Shown here in pieces: positions 1 to 8,049 of a DNA stretch of 64,000 nt. The notes beneath the pieces were generated by a model. The model saw nothing but the letters and a program-made list of their open reading frames with translations, searched no databases and had not been told where the DNA came from. The translations under genes were made by a program, and so were the position numbers. Within the stretch, counting starts at the first letter, position 1; each line of letters begins with the position of its first letter. The stretch comes from Clostridiales bacterium (GTDB lineage Bacteria; Bacillota; Clostridia; Lachnospirales; WQUN01). Location of the stretch: the NCBI GenBank assembly GCA_031269465.1, contig JAISZB010000037.1, positions 1 to 64,000 on the forward strand, read 5' to 3'.

Positions 1-2
1 TC

Positions 3-83
3 AGCTGTAAAAAACTCAAGCCTTTAGAGAAGCGCAAAACAATATTGACGGAAAGGAGCATGCGGCTTCCTCCCCATGCCTAA
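3..83 (+). pseudogene. iscB: 3' end of an IscB-type gene (partial at window edge)
   Basis: Read in frame from base 3, this stretch gives a C-terminal peptide containing KKLKPLEKR and ILTERS that ends at TAA 81-83. It closely matches the end of the complete IscB gene at 56856-58124 (KKLKPLTKR, ILTERR). The DNA after the stop also matches the right end of that element, with a GC-rich hairpin and a terminal CCGCCGCATAACA. Only the last ~26 codons are in the window, so integrity of the rest of this copy cannot be judged. It shows that the genome carries at least two related copies. Confidence 0.75.
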
Positions 84-120
84 AGGCGGGGGTATCCGCC
101 GCATAACAACTCTGATGAAC
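84..120 (+). mobile_element. Right end of IscB (IS200/IS605-like) element
   Basis: After the stop codon there is a GC-rich inverted repeat (cctaaaggcggg / ccgccgc) followed by ATAACA. The same arrangement ends the IscB element near 58095-58130. Both right junctions are followed a few bases later by GATGAA, which may reflect shared target-adjacent sequence. Confidence 0.6.
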
Positions 121-416
121 AAGTCGTCTATGCTCTGGTTTGGATGCGTGCGATTTTCCGTCACTCTGAGAGGAGTTGTCGAAAATGCTGTCTTGAAGGT
201 CGGCGATGCGGACTCAATTGCAATGCAAAGCTGCTGCGACCGTCAATAAGTCCCATGCTTTGCGACAAAACTGCCGCCTTGCGTGAAGGCAGGCTGCCGA
301 GGCTAACTTTGAGCTTATGGATATCAGCTGCCTGGAGAGGCAAGTGGCAATATGAGGCGTCAACATGGCGGTTGATACGAAGCGTACCCATGAAGATAAA
401 GATCCTATTCGCAAAT
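121..416. other. Intergenic, no recognised gene
   Basis: Short open frames exist on both strands, but none has a convincing ribosome binding site or recognisable family motifs. I see nothing identifiable here. Confidence 0.4.
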
Positions 417-579
417 ATACTGATTTGCATATGAATACGCCTATTCAGGTGCTTTACTGCACAGGCGGCGGCAATATTGCCTCTCTGTAGTCAAATGCAC
501 CTATTTTGGAGCATGGCTGTCCACTGAGACCCTTTACAGTCATACTCCAAAATAGGCATTTTCATATGCAAATAAGTAT
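417..579. repeat. Dispersed palindromic element PE-1
   Basis: Starts ATACTGATTTGCATATGAA and ends TTCATATGCAAATAAGTAT, an inverted pair. The inner stem contains CCTATTTTGGAGC and its partner CTCCAAAATAGG. An extra internal end-like segment (TCAAATGCACC) suggests a composite of two copies. It is the only copy left of 8 kb. Confidence 0.8.
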
Positions 580-702
580 ATATCAATGGTCTTAGCTTCA
601 TGGGGGATATAGCAATAATCGTTTAGCAGTGCATTCTGTAGTTGCAGATAATTCGCGTATTCGAAGATTTAATCCACTATAATACACGTTAAATTCTTAG
701 TA

Positions 703-906
703 ACTCCTAATGTGCATTTTGAAAAATCACAAAATATCTAACAATGTAAACGTGACTTTTGAAATTAAACTTTAAATTAATTGTGAAAAGTGTATAACAA
801 TCCAAGCAGCAAAGTCTGAATTTTAGTTGCAATTCAGTTCAATATACTTGAAAAGCATAGACTGTTGAAAATATTTCTACTAGATCGAAAAATGCACATT
901 AGGAGT
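703..906. mobile_element. 204-bp MITE with 18-bp terminal inverted repeats
   Basis: The left end ACTCCTAATGTGCATTTT (703-720) is repeated inverted at the right end (889-906). Both ends are flanked by the direct repeat TAGTA (698-702 and 907-911), which looks like a target-site duplication. The interior is AT-rich with no coding potential. It is therefore a non-autonomous inverted-repeat element; its parent transposon family is not identifiable from this window. Confidence 0.75.
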
Positions 907-917
907 TAGTAATACAA

Positions 918-1200
918 CATCTTATCGAATTCCTTACAGAGCATTGCAAATTGAATGTATCGATAGTTGCTTTAATAGAAGTACCTCTAGATATCAACCC
1001 TTCTAAAGCATCTTTTGCTCCAGCATTTAAATGTTCTGATCTAACTGTTATCTCTATCATATTTCCTGTAGAAGTTGGTACCTTTTTAAATAAATCAAAG
1101 CCGTCATCAACAGTAGTATCAAACACTTTTCATTTTCATAAAATTTTGAATCTGGGTATCCAAAGTCATCGCTTATTTTAAATCTATCAAAGAATAAATA
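918..1200 (-). pseudogene. Unrecognised, frameshifted coding remnant
   Basis: Two minus-strand frames can be joined near position 1125 to give a peptide of about 85 residues (for example ISDDFGYPDSKFYENEK followed by FDTTVDDGFDLFKKVP and NMIEITVRSEHLNAGAKDAL). The composition is protein-like, but I do not recognise a family. It has no visible start and lies between a MITE and a truncated VOC gene, consistent with debris in an accessory island. Confidence 0.25.
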
Positions 1201-1213
1201 AGTAAACCTACCT

Positions 1214-1498
1214 GTAGATGTTCTCCGCGAATGGATAATGCACGGAGAAATGGTCATCTGCGGCACGAACATATGGTTTGCTGACGAAGCCGTGCCGCCG
1301 GTTATCGGCGATAGCGTCAGGCTCTGCGCAACTGTCCCGACAGGCAAGGAAGCGGCGGCTATATTTGACGCTCTTTCTGCGGGCGGCGTTGTCACGCTGC
1401 CGCCGACCGAGACGTTTTACAGCGTGTTCCACGCATCCGCAGCGGACAAATTCGGCGTAAACTGGAACGTAGTGGCGGAAGAAGCTCCGCAGAGGTAA
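1214..1498 (+). pseudogene. 5'-truncated VOC/PhnB-like protein
   Basis: The frame is open from about 1214 and reads VDVLREWIMHGEMVICG, then GTNIWFADEAVPP, FDALSAGGVVTLPP and DKFGVNWNVV. These match the second half of PhnB-type VOC (glyoxalase/bleomycin-resistance fold) proteins, where the conserved C-terminus is DKFGVNWM. The N-terminal beta-alpha module is missing, so the gene is a remnant. It abuts AT-rich DNA on its 5' side, which marks the truncation point. It is one of three VOC-fold sequences in this island. Confidence 0.6.
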
Positions 1499-1510
1499 AG
1501 GAGGCGCGTT

Positions 1511-1696
1511 ATGCCGGATTTTACAGCGGAAGATTTATCGGAGGCGTACCGTTCGCTGCTGTCAACGCTCCATTAGTGCGAGAAAGTGCTTGAAAGTGAA
1601 AAACTCCCGCAAGCGCAGCGAACGCTGACGGAACGCCGCGTCGCCGCGCTGAAAATCGCGCTTGAGTTGATTGAGCGGGAACAAAGAAACGCTTAA
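1511..1696 (+). pseudogene. Small conserved hypothetical protein with in-frame stop
   Basis: The frame starts with ATG at 1511 after an AAAGGAGG-type site and would encode about 61 residues (MPDFTAEDLSEAYRSLLS, TERRVAALKIALELIERE). An in-frame TAG at 1574-1576 interrupts it at codon 22. The sequence resembles short helical hypothetical proteins often encoded next to regulators in Firmicutes mobile islands, but I cannot name a function. The intact SD and intact reading frame after the stop suggest recent inactivation. Confidence 0.45.
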
Positions 1697-1756
1697 ATCT
1701 TTCTATCAGATACAATGCACGGTATCCACAAATAATAAACATTTGGAGGTCTTACG

Positions 1757-2152
1757 ATGAACAGAGCATATCCGTTTTTTATGTTCACTAACTGCAAGGC
1801 TGAGGAAGCGATTAACCTGTACGCTTCGGCGTTCAATGATGTGAAAATCGAGCGGCTTGGACGGTGGACGGGCGATAATCCAATGGGTCCGGCCGGTAAG
1901 GTGCAAAGCGTGTTGTTCACTATCAAGGGCGCGACTTTTAGATTTATGGACTCGGAGGGTCACGCGCACGGTCTTACGCCATCCACTTCCATATTCGTAA
2001 ACTGCGACGATGAAGCGGAACTTCGCAAAGCGCACAAAATGCTGACGGAGGGCGGGTTTGAGCTGATGGAACTCGGCGAGTATCCGTTCGCTAAGCTATA
2101 TTCGTGGGTGCAGGACAAATTCGGACTGGCTTGGCAACTGTCGCTTACGTAA
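1757..2152 (+). CDS. VOC family (PhnB-like) protein
   Basis: A 131-residue protein of the vicinal oxygen chelate fold, subfamily formerly annotated as 3-demethylubiquinone-9 3-methyltransferase-like/PhnB. Visible signature: N-terminal FFMFTNCKAEEAINLYASAF, central VQSVLFTIKG and FRFMDSEG, and C-terminal YSWVQDKFGLAWQLS. The length fits the family. The start ATG is preceded by GGAGGTC at 1744. The actual substrate of such proteins is usually unknown. It precedes a MerR regulator with an effector-binding domain, which fits a stress or drug-response island, though that link is inference. Confidence 0.8.
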   Translation: MNRAYPFFMFTNCKAEEAINLYASAFNDVKIERLGRWTGDNPMGPAGKVQSVLFTIKGATFRFMDSEGHAHGLTPSTSIFVNCDDEAELRKAHKMLTEGGFELMELGEYPFAKLYSWVQDKFGLAWQLSLT

Positions 2153-2313
2153 ATCGAGGTGAAATTAAAATAAAATCTTACCGCAAATAACCGCGTTTCA
2201 GCACAGTGGATAAATTGAGAGAATATTTTTCAAAAACCCTATTGACTCTGCCACAATGTCAAGGTGTACGATGATATTGCAATCCGGAATTGCAAGAATC
2301 GAGGTGAGTTTGT

Positions 2314-3129
2314 TTGTTCAAAATCGGCGAGTTTTCAAAGATGGTGCGGGTGTCGGCGCGAATGTTGCGCTACTACGAGCAGAACGGCTTGCTTGTCCCC
2401 GCCGAGGTAGATCGTTTCACGGGCTACCGTCTTTACAGCGCGGCTCAAATGCCCTTGCTGTCGCGCATTACGCAGTTGCGCGATATGGGCTTTGGCGTGG
2501 AGGAAATCAAAACGCTGCTGCCGCGCTTTGATGATTACGCCGTACTGCGCGAGGCTCTTGAACAAAAAAACCGAGAGGTGCAAGCCTCAATCGCCGCCGA
2601 ACAGGACAAGCTCGAAAAAATCGCCGCGCTATGCGGCCAACTTGAAAAGGAGCGTGTCAATATGGTTTATGATGTCGAACTGAAATCCCTGCCTGCCGAA
2701 AAGGTGTTGTCATTGCGGGAGATAATCCCCGCGCCGGACGAAGAACCGGCTCTTTGGGAAAAACTCGCGGCGTTTGTCGAAGCGAACGGCATATCCGCCG
2801 CCGTGTGTGGGTACTCCATTTACCACGACGAAGGTTTTAAGGAAAGCGACGTGGACGTGGAAATCGCTGTGAGCGTCCCGAAATTCGGAGCGGAGCAGGG
2901 CAATTTCCGCTACAAGGAATTGCCCGCCATTCCGCAAGCCGCTACAATTCGCTTTTCCGGCCCCTACGACGGCTATAACGCCGCTATGGAGAAGCTCGCC
3001 GAATGGATTGAGCAAAACGGTTACGCGTTTGACGGATCCATTCGCGGGCTTGCAATCAAGTCTTTCGCGAATGCTGCAAGCCCGGAGGAATTTCTGACGG
3101 AGTTGCAGGTACCCGTGAAAAAGGCTTAA
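2314..3129 (+). CDS. MerR family regulator with GyrI-like effector domain
   Basis: A 271-residue transcription regulator. The N-terminal winged helix-turn-helix (residues 1-70: FKIGEFSKMVRVSARMLRYY, GLLVPAEVDRFTGYRLY) is typical of MerR proteins. A dimerisation coiled coil follows at about 75-120 (REALEQKNREVQASIAAEQD). The C-terminal ~150 residues resemble the GyrI-like/BmrR multidrug-binding domain (DVEIAVSVPKF, ATIRFSGPYDGYNAAMEKLAEW). The start is TTG 2314 after GAGGTG at 2301. Members bind hydrophobic drugs and activate exporters. A broken ABC exporter lies downstream, so its original target may be lost. Confidence 0.85.
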   Translation: MFKIGEFSKMVRVSARMLRYYEQNGLLVPAEVDRFTGYRLYSAAQMPLLSRITQLRDMGFGVEEIKTLLPRFDDYAVLREALEQKNREVQASIAAEQDKLEKIAALCGQLEKERVNMVYDVELKSLPAEKVLSLREIIPAPDEEPALWEKLAAFVEANGISAAVCGYSIYHDEGFKESDVDVEIAVSVPKFGAEQGNFRYKELPAIPQAATIRFSGPYDGYNAAMEKLAEWIEQNGYAFDGSIRGLAIKSFANAASPEEFLTELQVPVKKA

Positions 3130-3174
3130 CCCAATGTGAATCGCGGGAGAGGGGAATCCTTCTCCCCGCAGTAC

Positions 3175-3219
3175 AAACGCTCCTAACTATCTCAAACAGC
3201 GATAGTTAGGAGCGTTTTG
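3175..3219 (+). terminator. Rho-independent terminator after MerR gene
   Basis: A 17-bp perfect inverted repeat (AAACGCTCCTAACTATC and its complement) with a 9-nt loop. The stem ends in GTTTT on the + strand and AAAA on the 5' side, so it may work in both directions. It separates the MerR gene from the PadR gene. Confidence 0.75.
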
Positions 3220-3251
3220 CCAACATAAAATCGCGATTTGGAGGTAAGCCA

Positions 3252-3584
3252 TTGGATAACTTGACCGAAATGCTCAAGGGCGTGTTGGAGGGCTGCGTCC
3301 TCGAAATCATCAGTCGAAGGGAAACCTATGGATACGAAATTACGCGGACGCTGAACTCGCTGGGTTTCGACGACGTGGTGGAGGAAACGGTGTACACTAT
3401 CCTTTTGCGGCTTGAAAAGATCAAGCTCGTGGAGATTCAGAAAAAGCCGTCCGATATGGGGCCTCCGAGGAAGTTTTTCACGCTCAACGGCGCGGGGCGC
3501 GCGGAACTGCGGCGGTTCTGGGAAAAATGGGATTTCGTGTCATCGAAGCTGAACCAATTAAAGGAGGGAGAGGCAAATGTCTGA
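3252..3584 (+). CDS. PadR family transcriptional regulator
   Basis: A 110-residue winged-helix repressor. Motifs: LEGCVLEIISRRETYGYEI at residues 12-30, VEETVYTILLRLEK at 44-57, and the wing GPPRKFFTLNGAGR at 69-82. The TTG start at 3252 is preceded by GGAGGT at 3240. PadR proteins of this size usually repress an adjacent multidrug exporter and are often paired with a DUF1048 partner. That is the arrangement here, with the DUF1048 reading frame overlapping the PadR stop, although the downstream genes are damaged. The regulator itself appears intact. Confidence 0.88.
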   Translation: MDNLTEMLKGVLEGCVLEIISRRETYGYEITRTLNSLGFDDVVEETVYTILLRLEKIKLVEIQKKPSDMGPPRKFFTLNGAGRAELRRFWEKWDFVSSKLNQLKEGEANV

Positions 3585-4049
3585 TTATTTCGACAATATT
3601 TCAACATCAAAAAATTTACGGAAAGCAAGCGCGAGTACAAGCGGCAAATGGCGAGGGTTGACGCGTTGCCGGAGGATTACCGGTTCGTATTCAAGGAAAT
3701 TCAAAAGCATATGTGGATGTTCGCGGGCGACGATGCGGCGAGCGTCTGCGGCTTTGACGTTGTACGCAGAGCTGAAAAAGTACGCGAAAACATCAGCTTG
3801 ACCGGACAATTCGCCGCCGTTGACGGCATACTGACCGGGCGCGAAAATCTTATTTTGATTGCCAATCTGCGCGGCGTTCCGAACCCGGCGCAGATTGCCG
3901 ACAAAATCGCAATCCTGCACGACGGGAAAATCATCGCGAACGGTACGCTTGACGAACTCAAAAAACTGTTCCCGCCCGCAAAAACCGAATACATCGAAAA
4001 ACAGCCGGCATTGGAGGAAATATTCCTCGCAATCATCGGGAGGGGGTAA
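3577..4049 (+). pseudogene. Broken DUF1048 fused by deletion to an ABC ATPase remnant
   Basis: ATG 3577 begins MSDYF, then a frameshift near 3592 is needed to continue into QYFNIKKFTESKREYKRQM and LPEDYRFVFKEIQKHMWMFA, typical of DUF1048. At about residue GDD the frame passes directly into VCGFDVVRRAEKVRENISLT, a drug-exporter (DrrA-like) ATPase sequence downstream of the missing Walker A. A second in-frame deletion joins NPAQ to IADKIAILHDGKIIANGTL, removing the ABC signature and Walker B. The resulting 133-codon open frame (3648-4049) cannot be a working ATPase. The pieces show that a PadR, DUF1048, ATPase, permease operon once existed here. Confidence 0.75.
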
Positions 4050-4055
4050 AAAAAG

Positions 4056-4814
4056 ATGAAAAGTAAAACAATGGTGCTGTTCGGGCGTTTGATGAAGCAC
4101 ATTATACGCAGCCCGGATACGATTATCACGGTCGCGATTATGACGATTGCAATGATGCTGCTGTTTGTCTATGTGTTCGGCGGCGCAGTAAAGTCGAGTT
4201 TAGGCGCGGGAGTGAATTATGTGAATTGCCAGCTCCCCGGCATTTTGCTGATTGCGATTGCGTCCGGCATCGCCTACACCGCGTTTCGGCTGTTCGGGGA
4301 TATGGAAAATGGCTTGTTCGCGCGGTTTAACGCTATGCCTGTCAAACGCTCGTCGATGCTGTGGGCGAATGTTCTGACCTCGCTTGTGTCAACGATGTTT
4401 ACCCTCGCAATCATCTCTCTCGCGTCGCTCTTGATGGGCTTTCGCAGCGGCGCGGGGATTTAGTCGTGGTTCGCGGCCGCGGGAATACTCGCGCTGTTCA
4501 CGCTTGCGCTGACATGGGCGGCGGTCATTCCGGGACTTACGGCGAAAAGCGTGGAGGGCGCGTCCGCGTTCTCATACCCGCTGATTTTCCTGCCAATGCT
4601 CAGCTCGGCGTTCGTTCCGACTGAAACGATGCCTAAAATCCTGCGCGTATTTGCGGAAAATCAGCCCGCGGCCTCCATTGTGGAAACGATACGCGGTCTG
4701 CTCGGCGGCGGCGCGGTCGGAAACGAAATATGGGTCGCGCTCGCGTGGTGCATAGGTATTACGATTGCGGCGTATTTGTTTGCGATGAGAGCGTATAATC
4801 GTCAGGTTGGATAA
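4056..4814 (+). pseudogene. ABC-2 type permease with internal stop codon
   Basis: The frame starts at ATG 4056, six bases after the broken ATPase. It encodes a multi-span membrane protein (TIITVAIMTIAMMLLFVYVF, LLIAIASGIAYTAFRLFGD, ANVLTSLVSTMFTLAIISL) of the DrrB/ABC-2 permease family. An in-frame TAG at 4461-4463 stops it after 135 codons, and the same frame continues with AGILALFTLALTWAAVIP, FLPMLSSAFVPTETMP and ACAIG-type spans to 4814. Full length would be about 250 residues, normal for the family. It decayed along with its ATPase partner. Confidence 0.8.
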
Positions 4815-4945
4815 AAACCGGGCAGACTACAGCTTGCGCTGTTATACTCAATTATCGGAGGGATATTTATGTCAACACAAAGCTTCGCAGGGCGGCCTTG
4901 TACGCTATGGTGAGAATCGTATAATATGCGAGAGAGGAATTCAAA

Positions 4946-5338
4946 ATGACGGCAATCGAAATCAATATGATAGTCGCCGGCAGCGTCAAGGCGGCGGCGC
5001 TCTATGAGCGCGTGTTCGGCGCGGAAAATGTAGAGGTCGCAAACCAAGGCAAAGGTTCGAGCGAATCGTTGTTCAAGCTCTATGGGATACAGTTCCACTT
5101 GCTTGACGAGAACCCAGATTACGGTATGATTGCCCCAAAAGACTGCGACAGCAAGCCTTTCGGCATGAATGTCACAGTGCCTGACATCTCGGCGGTTCAC
5201 AATTCGGCTATGGAAAATGGGTTTGCGGAGATAAAGCCGATAACCGAAATGCCGGGTATGGGCTTGCTAAACTGCGTACTGACCGGCCTGTATGGCTTCC
5301 CGTGGGCCGTGCATCAGGTAAAAGACAATGGTTGTTAA
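4946..5338 (+). CDS. VOC family (PhnB-like) protein
   Basis: A 130-residue VOC-fold protein: INMIVAGSVKAAALYERVFG at the N-terminus, ESLFKLYGIQFHLLDENP centrally, GMNVTVPDISAVHNSAM and a C-terminal GFPWAVHQV. It has an AGAGGAAT site before ATG 4946. Length and motif order fit the glyoxalase/PhnB group; the substrate is unknown. Its end overlaps the start of the next gene by 11 bases, so the two are probably co-translated. Confidence 0.75.
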   Translation: MTAIEINMIVAGSVKAAALYERVFGAENVEVANQGKGSSESLFKLYGIQFHLLDENPDYGMIAPKDCDSKPFGMNVTVPDISAVHNSAMENGFAEIKPITEMPGMGLLNCVLTGLYGFPWAVHQVKDNGC

Positions 5339-5933
5339 ATCCACAACGGAAATATTCGATTCTCTGGCTGCCGGATGCGACACGCCGGAACGAATAAAAA
5401 TATCCGGAATAATCGCAAGCGAAATCCGGTGGCGTGCAACCGCCGCCAGGAGAAAAACCGTCATAGGCTACGGCTGCGGGACAGGGCTTGTGGGCTTTGC
5501 GCTCATGGAGTTGTGGGGGCCTGTCATTTTCGTTGACGTTTCGGCGGAGATGATAAAGCAGGTTCGGCGAAAAATTGAGAATGCGGCAAAGGCCGCTGCG
5601 CTGCGCGCTGATTTTTCGGCCGGCATTCCTCCGGGGTTGCAGGCTGACGACATTATCATGGCGCAAACGCTGCTCCATATCAAAGATGTGCGGCTCATCC
5701 TGTCGCGCTTGCATGACGCGCTCCGCAATGAAGGCCGCCTGTTTACCGCCGATTTTGACAAGAATGGAAATGTCGTCTCCGATATGGCGCATAACGGCTT
5801 CGCGCAGGCAGAATCGCTCAATGAAGTTTTCGCGTCCGGATTTGCCGGGGCGGAGGCAAAGACTTTTTATCACGGCAAGGGGATATTTATGGGCGGAGAC
5901 GCGTCGATGTTTATGCTCGAAGCGCAAAAGTGA
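5328..5933 (+). CDS. Class I SAM-dependent methyltransferase
   Basis: A 201-residue Rossmann-fold methyltransferase. Motif I appears as VIGYGCGTGLVGFAL (residues ~45-60), the acidic residue ending beta-2 in IFVDVSAEMI, and motif IV-like DDIIMAQTLLHIKD. The usual first residue of motif I (D/E-x-G) is replaced by Y-G-C-G, a mild deviation. The N-terminus (STTEIFDSLAAGCDTPERI) resembles small-molecule methyltransferases of clostridial islands. It overlaps the upstream VOC gene. The substrate cannot be inferred. Confidence 0.75.
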   Translation: MVVKSTTEIFDSLAAGCDTPERIKISGIIASEIRWRATAARRKTVIGYGCGTGLVGFALMELWGPVIFVDVSAEMIKQVRRKIENAAKAAALRADFSAGIPPGLQADDIIMAQTLLHIKDVRLILSRLHDALRNEGRLFTADFDKNGNVVSDMAHNGFAQAESLNEVFASGFAGAEAKTFYHGKGIFMGGDASMFMLEAQK

Positions 5934-5965
5934 GCGCCGCCGTCAGGAAACGAGGTTAATGAGCC

Positions 5966-6517
5966 ATGCGAAAATTCATAGCCCTGCTACGCGGCGTGAA
6001 CGTGGGCGGCAACAACAGGATAGCGATGACGGAACTGAAAACCGCTTTTGCGGGAGCGGGGTTTTCCAATGCCCTGACATACATCAACAGCGGCAACGTG
6101 ATTTTTGATAGCGAAACCGCTGACGAATCCGCAATCACCCGACAATGCGAAGAAGCGATAGAAGCCCGTTTCGAGCTGAAAATCAGCGTTTGCATTATCT
6201 CGGCGGCGGATTTGATTGACGCGGTGAACAACGCCCCGCCGTGGTGGAACAACGACCCGGAATTCAGCCACAACGCCGCCTTTGTCCTGCCTCCCGCCAC
6301 AGCGTCGGGGGTAATCGCCGCAGCAGGCGAAATAAAGCAGGAAAACGAAAACCGGGATTCCTTTGGGCGCGTGATTTTCTGGTCGGCGCGGAAAGAGGCG
6401 ATTTCCCGGACGCGTTGGTCAAGAATCGTGAGCGTCAAAACAGCCTATAACCATATGACTGTCCGCAACGCGAATACAGTGATGAAATTATTTGAGATGG
6501 CGAGGCAAAATCAGTGA
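5966..6517 (+). CDS. DUF1697 family protein
   Basis: A 183-residue protein with the DUF1697 hallmarks KFIALLRGVNVGGNNRIAM at residues 3-21, GFSNALTYINSGNVIFDS at 34-51 and SKTAYNHMTVRNANTVMKL-like sequence near the C-terminus (SVKTAYNHMTVRNANT). Family function is unknown. ATG 5966 follows GAGGTTAATG spacing typical of the island genes. Its 3' end lies directly against the truncated relaxase relic on the other strand, so this cargo probably arrived with, or replaced part of, a mobilisable element. Confidence 0.85.
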   Translation: MRKFIALLRGVNVGGNNRIAMTELKTAFAGAGFSNALTYINSGNVIFDSETADESAITRQCEEAIEARFELKISVCIISAADLIDAVNNAPPWWNNDPEFSHNAAFVLPPATASGVIAAAGEIKQENENRDSFGRVIFWSARKEAISRTRWSRIVSVKTAYNHMTVRNANTVMKLFEMARQNQ

Positions 6518-6519
6518 AT

Positions 6520-6939
6520 GGAGAAAATGCCGCGATGGGTGCGAACACTCCAAGTCCACCGAGTTGAAAAAATATGCGCGTGCGGATTGTTGGTATTCGT
6601 GTGCGCCGCGACTATAAACTGGTGCCGCCCTCGCGTCCATCGCATAGCGAGGTCGTACCCGATTTTCAACGCCTGTTCCGCCGTAACCTCCCCCGGCTCG
6701 AACGATTGCCGAATCTGATAACCGATTACGTCGTGCCTACCCTGATTGCGCCCGATGCACTGTTCGTACAGAGTTTTCGATAGCAAAAACTCGCTTTCAG
6801 CCGTCATCGGGTCGCACTCATACGCGGCGGTCAGCTGGCCGTTGTCGGGATTTTTTGCGTAGTCAATCGTCTGCTTCAACCCCGCCGATATGCTACTAGA
6901 GTTAGAGCGGTGAACAGCTTTCATCCATGTTGTAGCCAT
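6520..6939 (-). pseudogene. Truncated relaxase (MobA/VirD2-like)
   Basis: Minus-strand frame beginning MATTWMKAVHRSN, then TIDYAKNPDNGQLTAAYECD, GRNQGRHDVIGYQIRQSF, RGRHQFIVAAHTNTNNPHAHI. This is the N-terminal catalytic region of Firmicutes conjugative-element relaxases, with the HxH-type metal site NPHAHI. A one-base frameshift follows (a neighbouring frame reads FNSVDLECS) and then the gene is cut off near 6520. The remaining ~300 residues of a normal relaxase are missing, so the relic cannot mobilise DNA. It is directly preceded by a MobC-like remnant, as in intact elements. Confidence 0.75.
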
Positions 6940-7116
6940 TCACTTTACCTCCCCGATAATCGTGTTCAGCTTTTTCATAATCTCGTCCTGCTGCCGCCAG
7001 ATTTCCTCTTGCCCCGCTTTGATTTCGTCGAGGTCGGAGGCGTAGACGTTGCCGATCGCGTTCACGGCCCGATCTGAGGTGTGACCGTGATTTCCGGCGA
7101 ATTGTATTCGCCTTGA
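6940..7116 (-). pseudogene. MobC-like relaxosome accessory remnant
   Basis: The minus-strand frame reads RRIQFAGNHGHTSDRAVNAI, GNVYASDLDEIKAGQEEIW and DEIMKKLNTIIGEVK. This fits the C-terminal half of MobC-type mobilisation proteins (neighbour of the relaxase, with a GNVYxxDL...L motif). The upstream part is out of frame or lost. Its stop codon directly precedes the relaxase start. Confidence 0.55.
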
Positions 7117-7356
7117 CGCACGACCACAAAAAATTAACCGAGCGGATAATAATCGCTCGGTCTGATGAAGCGCGGTCGCGTTTGGAGCGCGGCGCGGGCA
7201 ATGTTTATTACGATGAAACACACTCTCTCGGTTCGTTGTTGCTCAACTTCTAAACTTTTTAACGTATATCTAATATATTATCTATTGAATCTTTTGAAAT
7301 ACTAAGAAAAAAGTTGCACTCTAAATGGCAGGATTTTTGGGAATCCCTATCCCTCA

Positions 7357-7404
7357 GCCAAAAAGGCCAATATCATCCTAAGATATATGACCTGGCCTTT
7401 TATT
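7357..7404 (-). terminator. Terminator after small membrane protein gene
   Basis: AAAAGGCCA pairs with TGGCCTTTT across a ~22-nt AT-rich loop, just downstream of the minus-strand gene 7410-7685, with T-runs on both strands. Confidence 0.6.
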
Positions 7405-7409
7405 TTATC

Positions 7410-7685
7410 TTAATTAGTAGCTACATCGGTCAGTGTGTTGAAACTTAAAAGTCCTAAGGCGAAAATAAGTATTAACAGAAAAAAAGTTAAAACAGAAATG
7501 ACGGCTCCTATCGTAAAGTTTGCGCGGATGAAATTCCGTCTAGTCAAATTTTTGTCATCAAAAGCCCAGACTATATATACTATAATTCCCACGCATGGAA
7601 CGAACGATACAAGTAAAGTAATCAGCCACTGCCCTACGCTCATGACGCTCTTGCTTGATGAATCGGGTTCTCCATAATTATCCAT
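7410..7685 (-). CDS. Small two-span membrane protein, paralog A
   Basis: A 91-residue protein with a polar N-terminus (MDNYGEPDSSS), one membrane span at about 21-43 (WLITLLVSFVPCVGIIVYIV), the short motif WAFDDKNLTRRNFIRANF and a second span at 58-80. It is clearly paralogous to the next gene: both have MDxYG at the start, PCVGIVxxxxWAF and a RRNxxRA segment. This pattern is common in uncharacterised clostridial membrane proteins. No function can be assigned. Confidence 0.7.
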   Translation of the reverse strand: MDNYGEPDSSSKSVMSVGQWLITLLVSFVPCVGIIVYIVWAFDDKNLTRRNFIRANFTIGAVISVLTFFLLILIFALGLLSFNTLTDVATN

Positions 7686-7755
7686 ATTAGCCCCCTATGC
7701 CATTTTGCGCCATCTTGAGAAGGATGGCTCTAAGTCCAAATAAAAGCCTTGGGCA

Positions 7756-8049
7756 TCAATACTGTTGCAGTTCTCTGGCAAGATCCTCCCAGACAAAAAG
7801 CATTCCGGAAAATGCATATAATGCGATCGTAAGCACTATAAAAATCGCTGAAACTATCAGGCTTGCCCGGCAGTAGTTCCTTCGGTTTACGTTTCCAGGG
7901 CTGAATGCCCAGATGAAATGAAAAACAATTCCTACGCATGGAATTAACAGTATCAGCAGAGTCTTAATCCAATCGCCGTAGCTCATGATGCCGGCATCAT
8001 CAACCGGCATGGGCTCCCTTTGGGGATGCTGGCTTCCATAATCGTCCAT
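7756..8049 (-). CDS. Small two-span membrane protein, paralog B
   Basis: A 97-residue protein starting MDDYGSQHPQRE at ATG 8049, preceded by AAGGA. The longer open frame to 8181 lacks a better start and does not align with the paralog. Spans lie at about 28-50 (WIKTLLILLIPCVGIVFHFI) and 63-88. The shared WAF...NRRNYCRA loop and two-span layout pair it with 7410-7685, which follows 70 bp downstream on the same strand, suggesting tandem duplication and possibly a heteromeric membrane pair. Function unknown. Confidence 0.7.
   Translation of the reverse strand: MDDYGSQHPQREPMPVDDAGIMSYGDWIKTLLILLIPCVGIVFHFIWAFSPGNVNRRNYCRASLIVSAIFIVLTIALYAFSGMLFVWEDLARELQQY

Noticed and set aside
161-434. Overlapping open frames of 60-96 codons on both strands
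   Set aside because: No RBS, no recognisable motif, and mutual overlap; not supported as genes.
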